A stretch of DNA of 15,258 bases from Deltaproteobacteria bacterium. Lineage in GTDB: Bacteria; Desulfobacterota; Binatia; UBA9968. The position numbers and the translations under genes are program-made. The stretch is taken from positions 1 to 15,258 of the forward strand of contig JAERMN010000031.1 in NCBI GenBank assembly GCA_016844625.1. Direction: 5' to 3'. Every line of letters begins with the position of its first letter. Positions within the stretch are counted from its first letter, which is position 1. Below the pieces are notes generated by a model. That model saw nothing but the letters and a program-made list of their open reading frames with translations. It searched no databases and was not told the origin of the DNA. Below are positions 5,467 through 13,144 of this stretch, piece after piece.

Positions 5467-6654
5467 TCACCGCGGCGGCAGCGGCTGCGTGCCGCCGAGC
5501 AATTTGTAGAACTCTATCACTTCCGGATCGCGCGGCAGCTCCTTGATCGCCTTGTCGTTGGCGTCGGGCAAAAGCGGCGTCGCGTCCTCACCGGTCAATT
5601 TCAGATACTCGGTGAGAAATTCCCGATCCGCGTAAATCTTCCGCATCGCCTCGCGCAAAATCTCCGCCCGATCTTTCGGCGTGCCCGGCGGCAATATAAA
5701 GGGCGAGCCGGCGAGCCTAAACGTGCGGTGCAGCGCGAGCAGCTTGCGCTCCCTGTCCGACTTGACGAAGCTGTCAAGTTCAGGCAACTGAGCGAAGCGC
5801 GGATGTTTGTCGCCTCGGGGAATTTCAATGACGCTATGAAAGTCCATCAATCCTTTGTCGAGAAACTCCGGGTTTTGCTTGACGATACTGCTGGCCACGC
5901 CAGACCCGGCGTCAAGCTCGCCGCTCAGCATCGCCACATCCAACTCTGGAGAAGAATAGCCGACGACGTACTTCGGCTCCTTCAAGCCGAGTAAGTAAGC
6001 GAACAGACGGCCGGTTAGATAAATCGGATGGCCGACGGTCTGAGCGCCGATCCTCAATCCCGAGTGGCCGCGCAGTTTTTCCATGCTGCCCAGACCGAGC
6101 TTTCGATTGGTGAAAAACACATAATGTGATTCGCTGTTCGGCGAGCCGAGATAGCTGAACTTGTCGAGATCGTATTGCACGCCGGCCTCGCCCAAAAGCG
6201 CGGAGGACACCATGCCGCTCGGCGCGCTGCCGATAATCAGGCCATCCGCGCGCGCGCCGCGGTAGAGATGATTGGCCGCCTTGGTGCCGCCGGCGCCGGC
6301 CATGAACTCGATCACCACCGTGGGATTTCCCGGCACATGCTTTTTGAGATAATTCGCCACCGCCCGCGTGCGCATCTCGCCGACGCCGCCGGGCGAGCTG
6401 CCGCGAATGATCGTGATGGTTTTCCCCTGATAGAAGGGCGTCTGGGCGAACGCTAACGCGGGAAAATGGATCGTATTCACCACGAAGAACACGAAGAGCA
6501 CGAAGTTCTTGTAGGGGCGGGTTTTAAACCCGCCCTTAGATCCAAACCTTCGTGTCCGGAGCCTGTGGTGAGCGCAGTCGAACCATGTCCTTCGTGGTGA
6601 AAACTTCTTCACAGTAAACCCGGAAGTCTCATTTTTTTTAAACCTTGCGCTCAT
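5467..6654 (-). CDS. TTT (Bug/TctC) family substrate-binding protein with repeat-built leader
   Basis: This 395-residue binding protein belongs to the tripartite tricarboxylate transporter (Bug) group. The mature part starts QTPFYQGKTITII (about 71) and has RGSSPGGVGEMRTRAVANYL, NPTVVIEFMAGAGGTKAANHLY, then PLLP..ND near the C-terminus. Bug proteins bind carboxylates, sulfolactate, aromatic acids and more. No membrane subunits (TctA/TctB) are adjacent. The ATG at 6654 has a near-perfect AAGGAGG six bases upstream and overlaps the preceding gene by 17 bases, so coupling is likely. Between start and mature part, residues about 18-59 are translated from a nested inverted-repeat element (6476-6601). 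The hydrophobic core FVLFVFFVV is encoded by its CTTCGTG-type repeats. Alternatives are an internal GTG at 6612 without a good ribosome site, or an inactive leader. Confidence 0.82.
   Translation of the reverse strand: MSARFKKNETSGFTVKKFSPRRTWFDCAHHRLRTRRFGSKGGFKTRPYKNFVLFVFFVVNTIHFPALAFAQTPFYQGKTITIIRGSSPGGVGEMRTRAVANYLKKHVPGNPTVVIEFMAGAGGTKAANHLYRGARADGLIIGSAPSGMVSSALLGEAGVQYDLDKFSYLGSPNSESHYVFFTNRKLGLGSMEKLRGHSGLRIGAQTVGHPIYLTGRLFAYLLGLKEPKYVVGYSSPELDVAMLSGELDAGSGVASSIVKQNPEFLDKGLMDFHSVIEIPRGDKHPRFAQLPELDSFVKSDRERKLLALHRTFRLAGSPFILPPGTPKDRAEILREAMRKIYADREFLTEYLKLTGEDATPLLPDANDKAIKELPRDPEVIEFYKLLGGTQPLPPR
6476..6601. repeat. Nested inverted-repeat element with 12-bp termini, copy D palindrome inside
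   Basis: The ends are perfect 12-bp inverted repeats (TTCACCACGAAG at 6476-6487, CTTCGTGGTGAA at 6590-6601). Inside are repeated CACGAAG words, GTAG plus a palindrome (6511-6535, arms GGGCGGGTTT and AAACCCGCCC), and a GAGCCTGTGGTGAGC segment related to the repeat at 3841. It appears MITE-like and composite. It has no open frame of its own but lies in frame within the TTT binding-protein leader. Confidence 0.85.
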
Positions 6655-8887
6655 TGGCAACCTCCTTGATCGCACGCCAAACTTTTTCCGGCGTTAGCGG
6701 CAGCGATTTCACCCGCGCGCCGGTGCACCAGTACACCGCGTTGGCCACCGCCGGCGCCACCGGAATGATACCGCCTTCGCCCAAACCCTTCGCTCCGTAG
6801 GGCCCCGGCCCGTTGCCGTCTTCGATGAGAATTGATTCGAACTCGTCCGGCACGTCATCGAAAGTCGGCACTTTGTAATCGACGAGAGACGAATTGATGA
6901 TCTGCCCGCCCTCCCACTGGTACGCCTCATAAAACGTGTGGCCAAATCCCATCATCGCCGCGCCTTCGTCCTGTCCCTCGCACTGCAGCGGATGGATCGC
7001 TTTGCCGGCGTCGGCGGCGGTGATGTACTTCTCGACGTGAACTTTGCCGGTCTCGCGATCCACCGAAACTTCCACCGCGCCGATACCGATTTCCCAGAAC
7101 AATGGATTGGCGGGAGTCGGCGCCATGCCGCTATGAGCGTAACCGGTGCCAACCAGTTCGCCGCCCTGATCGGCGAAGTGCTTGTTGATCAATGTGCCGT
7201 AGGTAATTTTTTTACCGCCGGCGCTGGCTTCGCCGTCTTGCAGCGTGATCGCGTCTTCAGGACACTCGAAATGCTCCATCGCCAGTTCGACAATCTGCCG
7301 GCGCGCATCGCCGCCCGCCAACTCAACTGCTTTGCCCATGACCGTAGTCGAGCGGCTCGATCCGGTGGAGCGGTCGAAGGGAGTGAACGCCGTGTCGATG
7401 GGCCGGATCGTGACCCGGTCGAGGGGCACGCGCAGTTCTTCGGCGACAATTTGACTCATAATCGTTTTCGCGCCCTGGCCAAGCTCAGACGTTCCGCACA
7501 TAAAAACTACGCTGCCGTCTGCCAGCACATGCACCGTTGCTGTCGACGCCAACGGCGCACCGGGATCGGTGGTGCCAAAGCCCACTCCGCGGCCATGCCC
7601 TTCTTTCGAAAGCGGACCGTCCCAGCCCAACTTGTCGGTGACGAGCTTGAACCCTTTGGCCAGATCGGCGTCCAGCGGGCGATATTTAGGGCGTAACTCT
7701 TCGCCTTTCTCGACCAGATTTTTTAGCCGTAACTCGACCGGATCGATGCCCAGCTTCTGCGCGATGATATCCATCTGCGATTCCGTCGCCCAGGCGGTTT
7801 GCGGTCCGCCGATGGAACGGAACGACGCCGCGGAAACTGTGTTGGTGTAAATGCAGTAGGAGTTGATCTTAAGATGAGGATAACGATAGGGACCAAGGAT
7901 GCGCGTCAAGGTGCGTCCGGCAACCGTCGGACCGGTCTCCGCGTAAGCGCCGGTGTTGAGAAAAATATCGGCTTGCTTGGCCACCAAAGTGCCGTCTTTC
8001 TTAACGCCGGTTTTAACTTTGCACGTGATCGCGTGGCGGCGGCAAGTGACCATCGCCTCGGCAACGGAAGTGACAACCCGCACGGGGCGCTGCGCTTTGC
8101 GCGCCAGCGCCACAACTAAGGGCTCTATTTTCCCGCCCGACTTGCTGCCGTAGGCGCCGCCGACGAAGTTCACGTGAACGCGAACTCTAGCTAGCGGCGC
8201 GTGAAACACCTCGGCGACGTCTTGGCGCACGCCGAAGGGATGGCCGGTTGACGTCCAAATCGTGATGCCGTCGCCGTCGAATTGGGCAATCGCGGCGTGC
8301 GGCTCCATCGCGTAGTGATAGATCATGGGAAATTCAAATTCGTCCTCGACGATCACGTCCGCCTCGGCGAAACCTTTTTCCACATCACCCTTGATCAGCT
8401 CATGATGCGCGCAAATGTTTCGCGCCGCGAAATCATGCAAGCGCGGCGCGCCGTCGGCCATCGCCTCATCGACGCTGATCACCGCGGGCAACTCGTCGTA
8501 TAGCACGTGAATTTTGCCTAACGCTTCTTCCGCCGTCGCCCGGTCCACGGCAGCGACGGCCGCCACCGGCTGCCCGGCGAAGATCACTCGGCCGGTCGCA
8601 ATGATCGGCTGGTCTTTGTTCTTACCTCGTCCGATGTAGGGTCCGATATCGGTTAAGTCTTTGCTCGTCAGCACCGCCACCACGCCGGGCATCGCTTCGG
8701 CTTCAGCGCTATCGATGGAGCGAATGCGCGCGTGCGCGTAGGGGCTGCGCAAGAACTTTCCCTCGATCATTCCTGGAATCGTCAGGTCGGCAACATACTT
8801 GGCGTTACCGGTGACTTTCGCTACGCCGTCGACGCGCGGCACCGACTGACCGACGATGGAAAAGCTACGTTTTTCAGTGCTCACCAC
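6638..8887 (-). CDS. Xanthine dehydrogenase-family molybdenum-binding large subunit
   Basis: This 749-residue protein has the normal length of the molybdopterin-cytosine-dinucleotide-binding subunit of xanthine dehydrogenase/CoxL/aldehyde oxidase enzymes. Motifs in order: N-terminal a/b hammerhead domain (GVAKVTGNAKYVADL, 21-35), FVGGAYGSKSGGK (241-253), SFRSIGGPQ (355-363) in the active-site loop, ELGQGAKT (468-475), and GAKGLGEGG with the catalytic Glu704. The CO-dehydrogenase loop AYxCSFR is absent, so it is not a form I CO dehydrogenase; hydroxylation of an aldehyde or N-heteroaromatic acid is more likely. The gene starts at a GTG (8887, or the next codon, also GTG) behind GGAAGGGGG. No FAD (CoxM) or 2Fe-2S (CoxS) subunit gene lies beside it. 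It is the first gene of the minus-strand block and is preceded by a candidate promoter. Confidence 0.93.
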   Translation of the reverse strand: MVSTEKRSFSIVGQSVPRVDGVAKVTGNAKYVADLTIPGMIEGKFLRSPYAHARIRSIDSAEAEAMPGVVAVLTSKDLTDIGPYIGRGKNKDQPIIATGRVIFAGQPVAAVAAVDRATAEEALGKIHVLYDELPAVISVDEAMADGAPRLHDFAARNICAHHELIKGDVEKGFAEADVIVEDEFEFPMIYHYAMEPHAAIAQFDGDGITIWTSTGHPFGVRQDVAEVFHAPLARVRVHVNFVGGAYGSKSGGKIEPLVVALARKAQRPVRVVTSVAEAMVTCRRHAITCKVKTGVKKDGTLVAKQADIFLNTGAYAETGPTVAGRTLTRILGPYRYPHLKINSYCIYTNTVSAASFRSIGGPQTAWATESQMDIIAQKLGIDPVELRLKNLVEKGEELRPKYRPLDADLAKGFKLVTDKLGWDGPLSKEGHGRGVGFGTTDPGAPLASTATVHVLADGSVVFMCGTSELGQGAKTIMSQIVAEELRVPLDRVTIRPIDTAFTPFDRSTGSSRSTTVMGKAVELAGGDARRQIVELAMEHFECPEDAITLQDGEASAGGKKITYGTLINKHFADQGGELVGTGYAHSGMAPTPANPLFWEIGIGAVEVSVDRETGKVHVEKYITAADAGKAIHPLQCEGQDEGAAMMGFGHTFYEAYQWEGGQIINSSLVDYKVPTFDDVPDEFESILIEDGNGPGPYGAKGLGEGGIIPVAPAVANAVYWCTGARVKSLPLTPEKVWRAIKEVANERKV
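6661..6667 (-). promoter_or_regulatory. Shine-Dalgarno that fixes the 6654 start
   Basis: AAGGAGG on the minus strand, six bases from the ATG at 6654, lies inside the last codons of the molybdenum-subunit gene. It supports coupled translation of the TTT binding protein through the repeat-derived leader. Confidence 0.75.
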
Positions 8888-8907
8888 GGCGCCCCCTTCC
8901 GATTTGC

Positions 8908-8927
8908 GATTTCCACTTTTGGAAATC
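8908..8927. promoter_or_regulatory. Hairpin or operator in the 5' leader of the molybdenum-subunit gene
   Basis: GATTTCC (8908-8914) and GGAAATC (8921-8927) are perfect inverted arms, extended by one A-T pair. They lie about 20 bases upstream of the GTG start, between it and the candidate promoter. It could be a leader hairpin or an operator; the sequence does not decide. Confidence 0.4.
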
Positions 8928-8945
8928 GGGAGAAATGAAGAGTCG

Positions 8946-8973
8946 TTGAAGTAAAGACACCCTTGCGTATAAC
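8946..8973 (+). promoter_or_regulatory. Candidate sigma70 promoter for the plus-strand genes
   Basis: TTGAAG (8946-8951), a 16-base spacer and TATAAC (8968-8973) give a reasonable -35/-10 pair. Transcription would start near 8980, leaving a leader of about 75 bases before the ATG at 9055. Confidence 0.45.
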
Positions 8974-8993
8974 GGGCTTGCTCCGTCTGTCAA
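8966..8993 (-). promoter_or_regulatory. Candidate sigma70 promoter for the minus-strand genes
   Basis: On the minus strand a perfect TTGACA (8993-8988), a 16-base spacer and TATACG (8971-8966) would drive the molybdenum-subunit gene from about 8959. Its -10 box overlaps that of the opposing promoter. Confidence 0.45.
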
Positions 8994-9054
8994 GGCTGAT
9001 GACGTGCAAGCGGACTTGTGCAGAAACGGCAACGATGCAATCCTTCACGGAGCC

Positions 9055-10059
9055 ATGCACCGACCGGCTAGACAACATTCAACATTAATCGCGTTCGTGA
9101 TCCTCTGTTCTTTGCTGTCGTGGAAAAACAACAGCGTTGCGCAGGCAACAAAAGCTCGCCTGGTCGAGTTGATTCCGTTTGAGCTCGATCCAAAACAGCC
9201 CGACCGCAAGCAGTTCGGTTCGCTCACTCTCACGGGCGCTTTCCAATTGGCATCGAAGGATAAGCGCTTCGGCGGGCTGTCCGGACTGACAATCAGTCCA
9301 GATGGGAAGCTCTACGCGATCTCCGACCGGGGCTACTGGTTGTCGGCAAAGATAGTGAGCGATGCTCAAGGCGCGCTGCGGGATCTGGTCGATTGGCAAA
9401 TCGCCCCCATGCTCACGCCGGCCGCCACCCCCGTCACCGGCTCGCTGGCGGACGCGGAAGCGCTGACTCGCGCACGGGATGGTGCGTTTCTCGTCGCTTT
9501 TGAAGGCCGCCATCGGATCTGGCGCTACGATCTGCCGCCCCGAACTTTCGGATCGACGCCAACGCCTATGGCTGTTCCCTCTGAGATATCGCGGGCGCCG
9601 AGCAACGGCGGACTTGAAGGGTTAACGTCGCTACCTGACGGCCGCCTCTTGGCATTGACCGAAGAATTCGCCAATCCCGACGGCAGCTTTAAGGGCTGGC
9701 TGATCGACGGCAGCCAATTCGCGGAACTATCTTATTTGCCTGCCAAAGGTTTTCGCGTCACCGACTGTGCCGCACTCACAAACGGCGATATTCTCGTGCT
9801 CGAACGGCGCTATGTCCGCTTCGGCGTCTTGTCGGCGCGCTTGACGATCCTCGACGCCAAGACAATCCAGCCGGGTGGCAAACTCGCCGGCGGAGAATTA
9901 TTTCGGCTTGAGCAACCTCTCGTCGTCGAAAACTTCGAAGGCCTCGCGGTCCAACAAACTTCCACAGGCACGATGATTTATCTGGTCTCCGACGACAACT
10001 ACAGCCCGTTTCAACAAACGCTCTTGTTGCAGTTTTTTCTAGCCAACTCTAATCATTGA
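9055..10059 (+). CDS. Secreted esterase-like/phytase-like beta-propeller domain protein
   Basis: This 334-residue protein matches the 'esterase-like activity of phytase' family (PF13449). Repeated propeller-type blades are visible: RFGGLSGLTISPDGKLYAISDRG (71-93), DAEALTRARDGAFLVAFEGRHRIWRYD (133-159), NGGLEGLTSLPDGRLLALTEE (184-204) and a closing VENFEGLAV...YLVSDDNYSPFQQTLLLQF. The ATG at 9055 begins a normal signal peptide (hydrophobic core LIAFVILCSLL, 11-21, VAQA cleavage around 28-31). A GTG at 9004 in the same frame would give an implausibly long leader and was not used. The GGAG before the ATG is only two bases away, so the ribosome site is weak. The protein is likely periplasmic. Its substrate is unknown, and phosphoesterase activity is not established for the family as a whole. 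Confidence 0.85.
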   Translation: MHRPARQHSTLIAFVILCSLLSWKNNSVAQATKARLVELIPFELDPKQPDRKQFGSLTLTGAFQLASKDKRFGGLSGLTISPDGKLYAISDRGYWLSAKIVSDAQGALRDLVDWQIAPMLTPAATPVTGSLADAEALTRARDGAFLVAFEGRHRIWRYDLPPRTFGSTPTPMAVPSEISRAPSNGGLEGLTSLPDGRLLALTEEFANPDGSFKGWLIDGSQFAELSYLPAKGFRVTDCAALTNGDILVLERRYVRFGVLSARLTILDAKTIQPGGKLAGGELFRLEQPLVVENFEGLAVQQTSTGTMIYLVSDDNYSPFQQTLLLQFFLANSNH

Positions 10060-10091
10060 CAGCGCCACAGCGACAAAGCTACTTGTTCATT

Positions 10092-11225
10092 ATGGCCAAA
10101 ATCTCGGATGAACCAAGAACCCATCTCTATTCCGACGCTTATCTGCGTAACTTTTCCGCGCAAGTGTTCATGCACTTCGGCGTGCCTCAAGCCGACGCCG
10201 AGCAAGCGGCGGATGTTTTGGCCAAAAGCGATCTGCGCGGCATCGATTCCCATGGCGTCGCGCGGCTGCACACTTATTTTGAAATGCTGGAGCTGGGCAG
10301 AATCAATCCCAAACCGATAATAAAGGTAGTCCGCGAGAAAGCCAGCGTCGCCAGCGTCGACGGCGACAACGGCTTGGGCTTGGTCGTTGGGCCCAAGGCG
10401 AATGAAATCGCCATGGACAAAGCCGAGCAGCATGGCTCCGGTTGGGTCAGCGTGTGCAACACCAATCACTTCGGCATCGCCGGCTACTATCCGTTAAAAG
10501 CGCTCGAAAGAGATCTGATCGGCTGGGCGATGACCAACACGACCAAACTCGTCGCGCCGCTGTGGGGCGCGGAAAGAATGCTCGGCACCAATCCGATCGC
10601 CATCGCTTTTCCTGGCTACAAAGAACCGCCCATCGTCATCGATATGGCCACCAGTGCGGTAGCCTATGGCAAAATCGAAATCGCCCTGCGCAAAAAAGAA
10701 CCAGTGCCCAAAGGTTGGATCGTCGACAAGCACGGCCGCGAGACAACCAATCCGCAAGACATGATAGACGGCGGCGCTCAACTGCCGCTCGGCTCCGAAA
10801 GAGAAATGGGCGGCCACAAAGGCTACGGCCTGGCGTCGATGGTCGACATCCTCTGTTGCGTGCTGAGCGGCGCCAACTGGGGCCCCTTCGCGCCGCCCTT
10901 CGCGCTACGCCAAGAAATCCCCGCGCGCAGCGTCGGCAAAGGCATCGGCCACTTCTTTGGAGCGATGCAAATAGACGGCTTCATCGACAAAGACGAATTT
11001 AAAAAACAGATCGACGACTGGATACACGTGTTCCGCAATACCAAGCCCGCACCCGGCACCAACGGCCCGCTCATCCCCGGCGACCCGGAAAGGGAAGCGG
11101 AAGCGATTAGAAGCAGAGAAGGAATTCCACTGCTGAAACCCGTTGTCGACGACTTACTTGATATCTCCAAGCGCACAGGCGTTCCATTCCAGAATAGGCG
11201 AGCATTTCGAGAGAAGCTACAATGA
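10092..11225 (+). CDS. Malate/L-lactate dehydrogenase family oxidoreductase
   Basis: This 377-residue cytoplasmic NAD(P)-dependent dehydrogenase is of the Ldh_2 family (PF02615), the group of MDH/LDH, ureidoglycolate dehydrogenase (AllD), DlgD and sulfolactate dehydrogenase ComC. Visible are DLRGIDSHGVARL (48-60) with the conserved His54, the VDGDNGLG region, SVCNTNHFGIAGYY, TNTTKLVAPLWGAERMLGTNPIAIAFP and EMGGHKGYGLASMVDILC. The chosen ATG at 10092 gives the usual N-terminus; a TTG at 10056 overlapping the previous stop is possible but has no better ribosome site. It lies 32 bases after the phytase-like gene on the same strand, so co-transcription is likely. Substrate: a 2-hydroxy acid. Presence of a ComDE-like pair nearby makes sulfolactate one candidate, not more than that. 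Confidence 0.92.
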   Translation: MAKISDEPRTHLYSDAYLRNFSAQVFMHFGVPQADAEQAADVLAKSDLRGIDSHGVARLHTYFEMLELGRINPKPIIKVVREKASVASVDGDNGLGLVVGPKANEIAMDKAEQHGSGWVSVCNTNHFGIAGYYPLKALERDLIGWAMTNTTKLVAPLWGAERMLGTNPIAIAFPGYKEPPIVIDMATSAVAYGKIEIALRKKEPVPKGWIVDKHGRETTNPQDMIDGGAQLPLGSEREMGGHKGYGLASMVDILCCVLSGANWGPFAPPFALRQEIPARSVGKGIGHFFGAMQIDGFIDKDEFKKQIDDWIHVFRNTKPAPGTNGPLIPGDPEREAEAIRSREGIPLLKPVVDDLLDISKRTGVPFQNRRAFREKLQ

Positions 11226-11310
11226 AACATTATGGCAAATCGAGCCGCTAATCTTTTTTTCCTTGATCGCAGCATGTCTCCATAGTGGTCGTCATTGAGC
11301 ACAACTGACG

Positions 11311-12993
11311 ATGAGACGACTCGATCTTTCATTCCTCGCCATGACTTTGGTCACAATCATCGTGGCCTTTCTGATTCTATTTCCCTTGACGATGCTCATC
11401 TACGGCAGCTTTTGGACCGACCGGCCGGGGTTTCCCGGCAACTTCACTCTCGACAACTACATCACCGCATACGGCGACCCCGACACTTACAAAGTATTTC
11501 TCAACACCGCATTGCTGATCGGCGCAAAAACCATTTGCGCCGGTGTGATCGCTCTGGCGCTCGCCTGGATCATCGCGCGCACGGATACTCCCTGCCGTGG
11601 CATGTTGGAAACTTTGATCATCATTCCCTTTTTTGTCCCCGGCATCATGGAAGCGATCGGTTGGATCATGCTGCTCAGCCCGAAGACCGGCACGCTCAAT
11701 GTTTATCTGCGTGAACTCTTCGGCCTGGAAAAATCTCCTTTCAATATATACAGCCTGTGGGGCATCGTCTGGGTCATGTCTCTTGGCTCGGTGTCGTTTC
11801 TCTTCATTTTTTTCGTCACCGCCCTGCGTAACATGGACGCCGCACTCGAAGAGGCCGCGGCCGCTTCGGGCGCGGGCCCCTTGCGCACCGCGGTCACGAT
11901 CACGATGCCGATGATTGCGCCGATCATCTTGGGCGCGAGCTTTTTTAGCTTCATCCGCGCCATGGATGCCTTCGAGGTGCCCGTGTTGCTCGGTCTTCCG
12001 GCCAAGGTTTTTGTCTTTGGCAATCGCATTTACGCCGCCATCGAGTACGACTTTCCGGTCAATTACGGATTGGCCACTGCTCTAGGAGCGAGCTTCTTTG
12101 TGTTGATGCTGGGTTTGCTGCGCGTACAGCACAAGCTGCTCAAGGGCAAAGAATTCTTTGTCATCACTGGCAAGGGGTACAAGCCGCAAGTGGTTCACCT
12201 CGGCCGATTTAAATACGTCACCTTCGCCTTTTGTATCGGCTTTTTTTTCCTCGCCACCGGGCTGCCTTTGTCTCAAGTCGTAGCGGGATCGTTTCTGCGC
12301 GTCTTCGGCATGACCCAGTGGGATATGGTGACGTTGGAGAATTACCACACCATCGTCACCGACCCTCTGGTGTGGCGCAGCCTAACGAACACGGTGATGA
12401 TCGGCGGCGCCGCGGCGATTCTTACGGTGCTTCTTTGTAGCTTCGTAGCCTATATTACGACGCGGACTAAATATGCCGGGCGCAACGCTCTCGACCTGAT
12501 CTGCTGGTTGCCCAACGCGATTCCCGGCATCGTCGCCGGCGTCGGCATGTTGTGGGCGTACATTTTGCTGCCCGTGCCGCTGTTCGGCACGTTGACTCTG
12601 TTACTGATCGTTTTCATCACCATCGGTTTGCCGGTGGGCGTGAGATTGATGAGCGGTGTCATGGGACAGTTGAGCCCCGAGCTTGAAGAATGTTCGATGG
12701 TCCATGGCGCCAGTTGGGCACAGACCTTCAGAAAAATTATGCTCCCGCTGCTCAAGCCCGCGCTCGCCGCTGGCATCCTGATATTGTTCGTCAATTTTTC
12801 CCGCGCCGTCAGCACGACGATTCTTTTCTCCGCCCACGGTACCGAGCTGCTCGCGGTCACGCTGTTCAAATACAGCCAGGTCGGCACTCGCTTGGGACTG
12901 GTGTCGGCGCTCGCAGTGGTATTGACCGTCATCAATGTCACGGCGATGATTATCGCGCGCCGTCTCGGCGCCTTCGGTCGCGAATCGGATTAG
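11311..12993 (+). CDS. Fe(III)-type ABC transporter permease, two fused domains
   Basis: This 560-residue inner-membrane protein has two BPD_transp_1 domains in one chain, as in FbpB/SfuB permeases for ferric iron and in related 2-aminoethylphosphonate and polyamine systems. About twelve hydrophobic segments are visible, starting at 8-31. Each half carries the EAA loop that contacts the ATPase: EEAAAASGAGPLRTAVTITMP (180-200) and EECSMVHGASWAQTFRKIMLP (459-479). The start ATG lacks a strong ribosome site. A binding-protein gene of the matching type follows at 13192 after an inverted-repeat element. The ATP-binding subunit expected beside them is not in the window; the genes flanking this pair are a dehydrogenase and an amidohydrolase. 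Confidence 0.92.
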   Translation: MRRLDLSFLAMTLVTIIVAFLILFPLTMLIYGSFWTDRPGFPGNFTLDNYITAYGDPDTYKVFLNTALLIGAKTICAGVIALALAWIIARTDTPCRGMLETLIIIPFFVPGIMEAIGWIMLLSPKTGTLNVYLRELFGLEKSPFNIYSLWGIVWVMSLGSVSFLFIFFVTALRNMDAALEEAAAASGAGPLRTAVTITMPMIAPIILGASFFSFIRAMDAFEVPVLLGLPAKVFVFGNRIYAAIEYDFPVNYGLATALGASFFVLMLGLLRVQHKLLKGKEFFVITGKGYKPQVVHLGRFKYVTFAFCIGFFFLATGLPLSQVVAGSFLRVFGMTQWDMVTLENYHTIVTDPLVWRSLTNTVMIGGAAAILTVLLCSFVAYITTRTKYAGRNALDLICWLPNAIPGIVAGVGMLWAYILLPVPLFGTLTLLLIVFITIGLPVGVRLMSGVMGQLSPELEECSMVHGASWAQTFRKIMLPLLKPALAAGILILFVNFSRAVSTTILFSAHGTELLAVTLFKYSQVGTRLGLVSALAVVLTVINVTAMIIARRLGAFGRESD

Positions 12994-13058
12994 CGCGAAA
13001 AGTGGCTAGCCAGTAACGAACGACTTTGATATAGCTTCGCCCATCAGACTGTGTCGTA

Positions 13059-13144
13059 ATGTCATTCTGAGCCACCGGCGAAGAATCTGCTTTGTGCTAC
13101 GGCATCGGAAAAAGCAGATCCTTCGCTATCGCTCAGGATGACAT
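13059..13144. repeat. 86-bp imperfect inverted-repeat element
   Basis: Arms of about 34 bases (ATGTCATTCTGAGC...GAATCTGCTTT on the left, AAAGCAGATCC...CTCAGGATGACAT on the right) surround a short core. Arm similarity is high with one length difference. This is the widespread TCATTCTGAGCG...CGCTCAGGATGACA class of intergenic element. It ends 47 bases before the binding-protein start and separates it from its permease. It could form a strong hairpin in the transcript. Confidence 0.88.

Noticed and set aside
6938..7696. A 252-codon open frame on the plus strand
   Set aside because: It is antisense to the molybdenum-subunit gene; its arginine/histidine-rich composition is typical of a shadow frame.
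6638..8887. Form I carbon monoxide dehydrogenase large subunit
   Set aside because: The AYxCSFR loop is missing and the CoxM and CoxS genes are not adjacent.
9004..9054. Earlier GTG start for the phytase-like gene
   Set aside because: It would add 17 residues before a normal signal peptide and lies close to the candidate transcription start.
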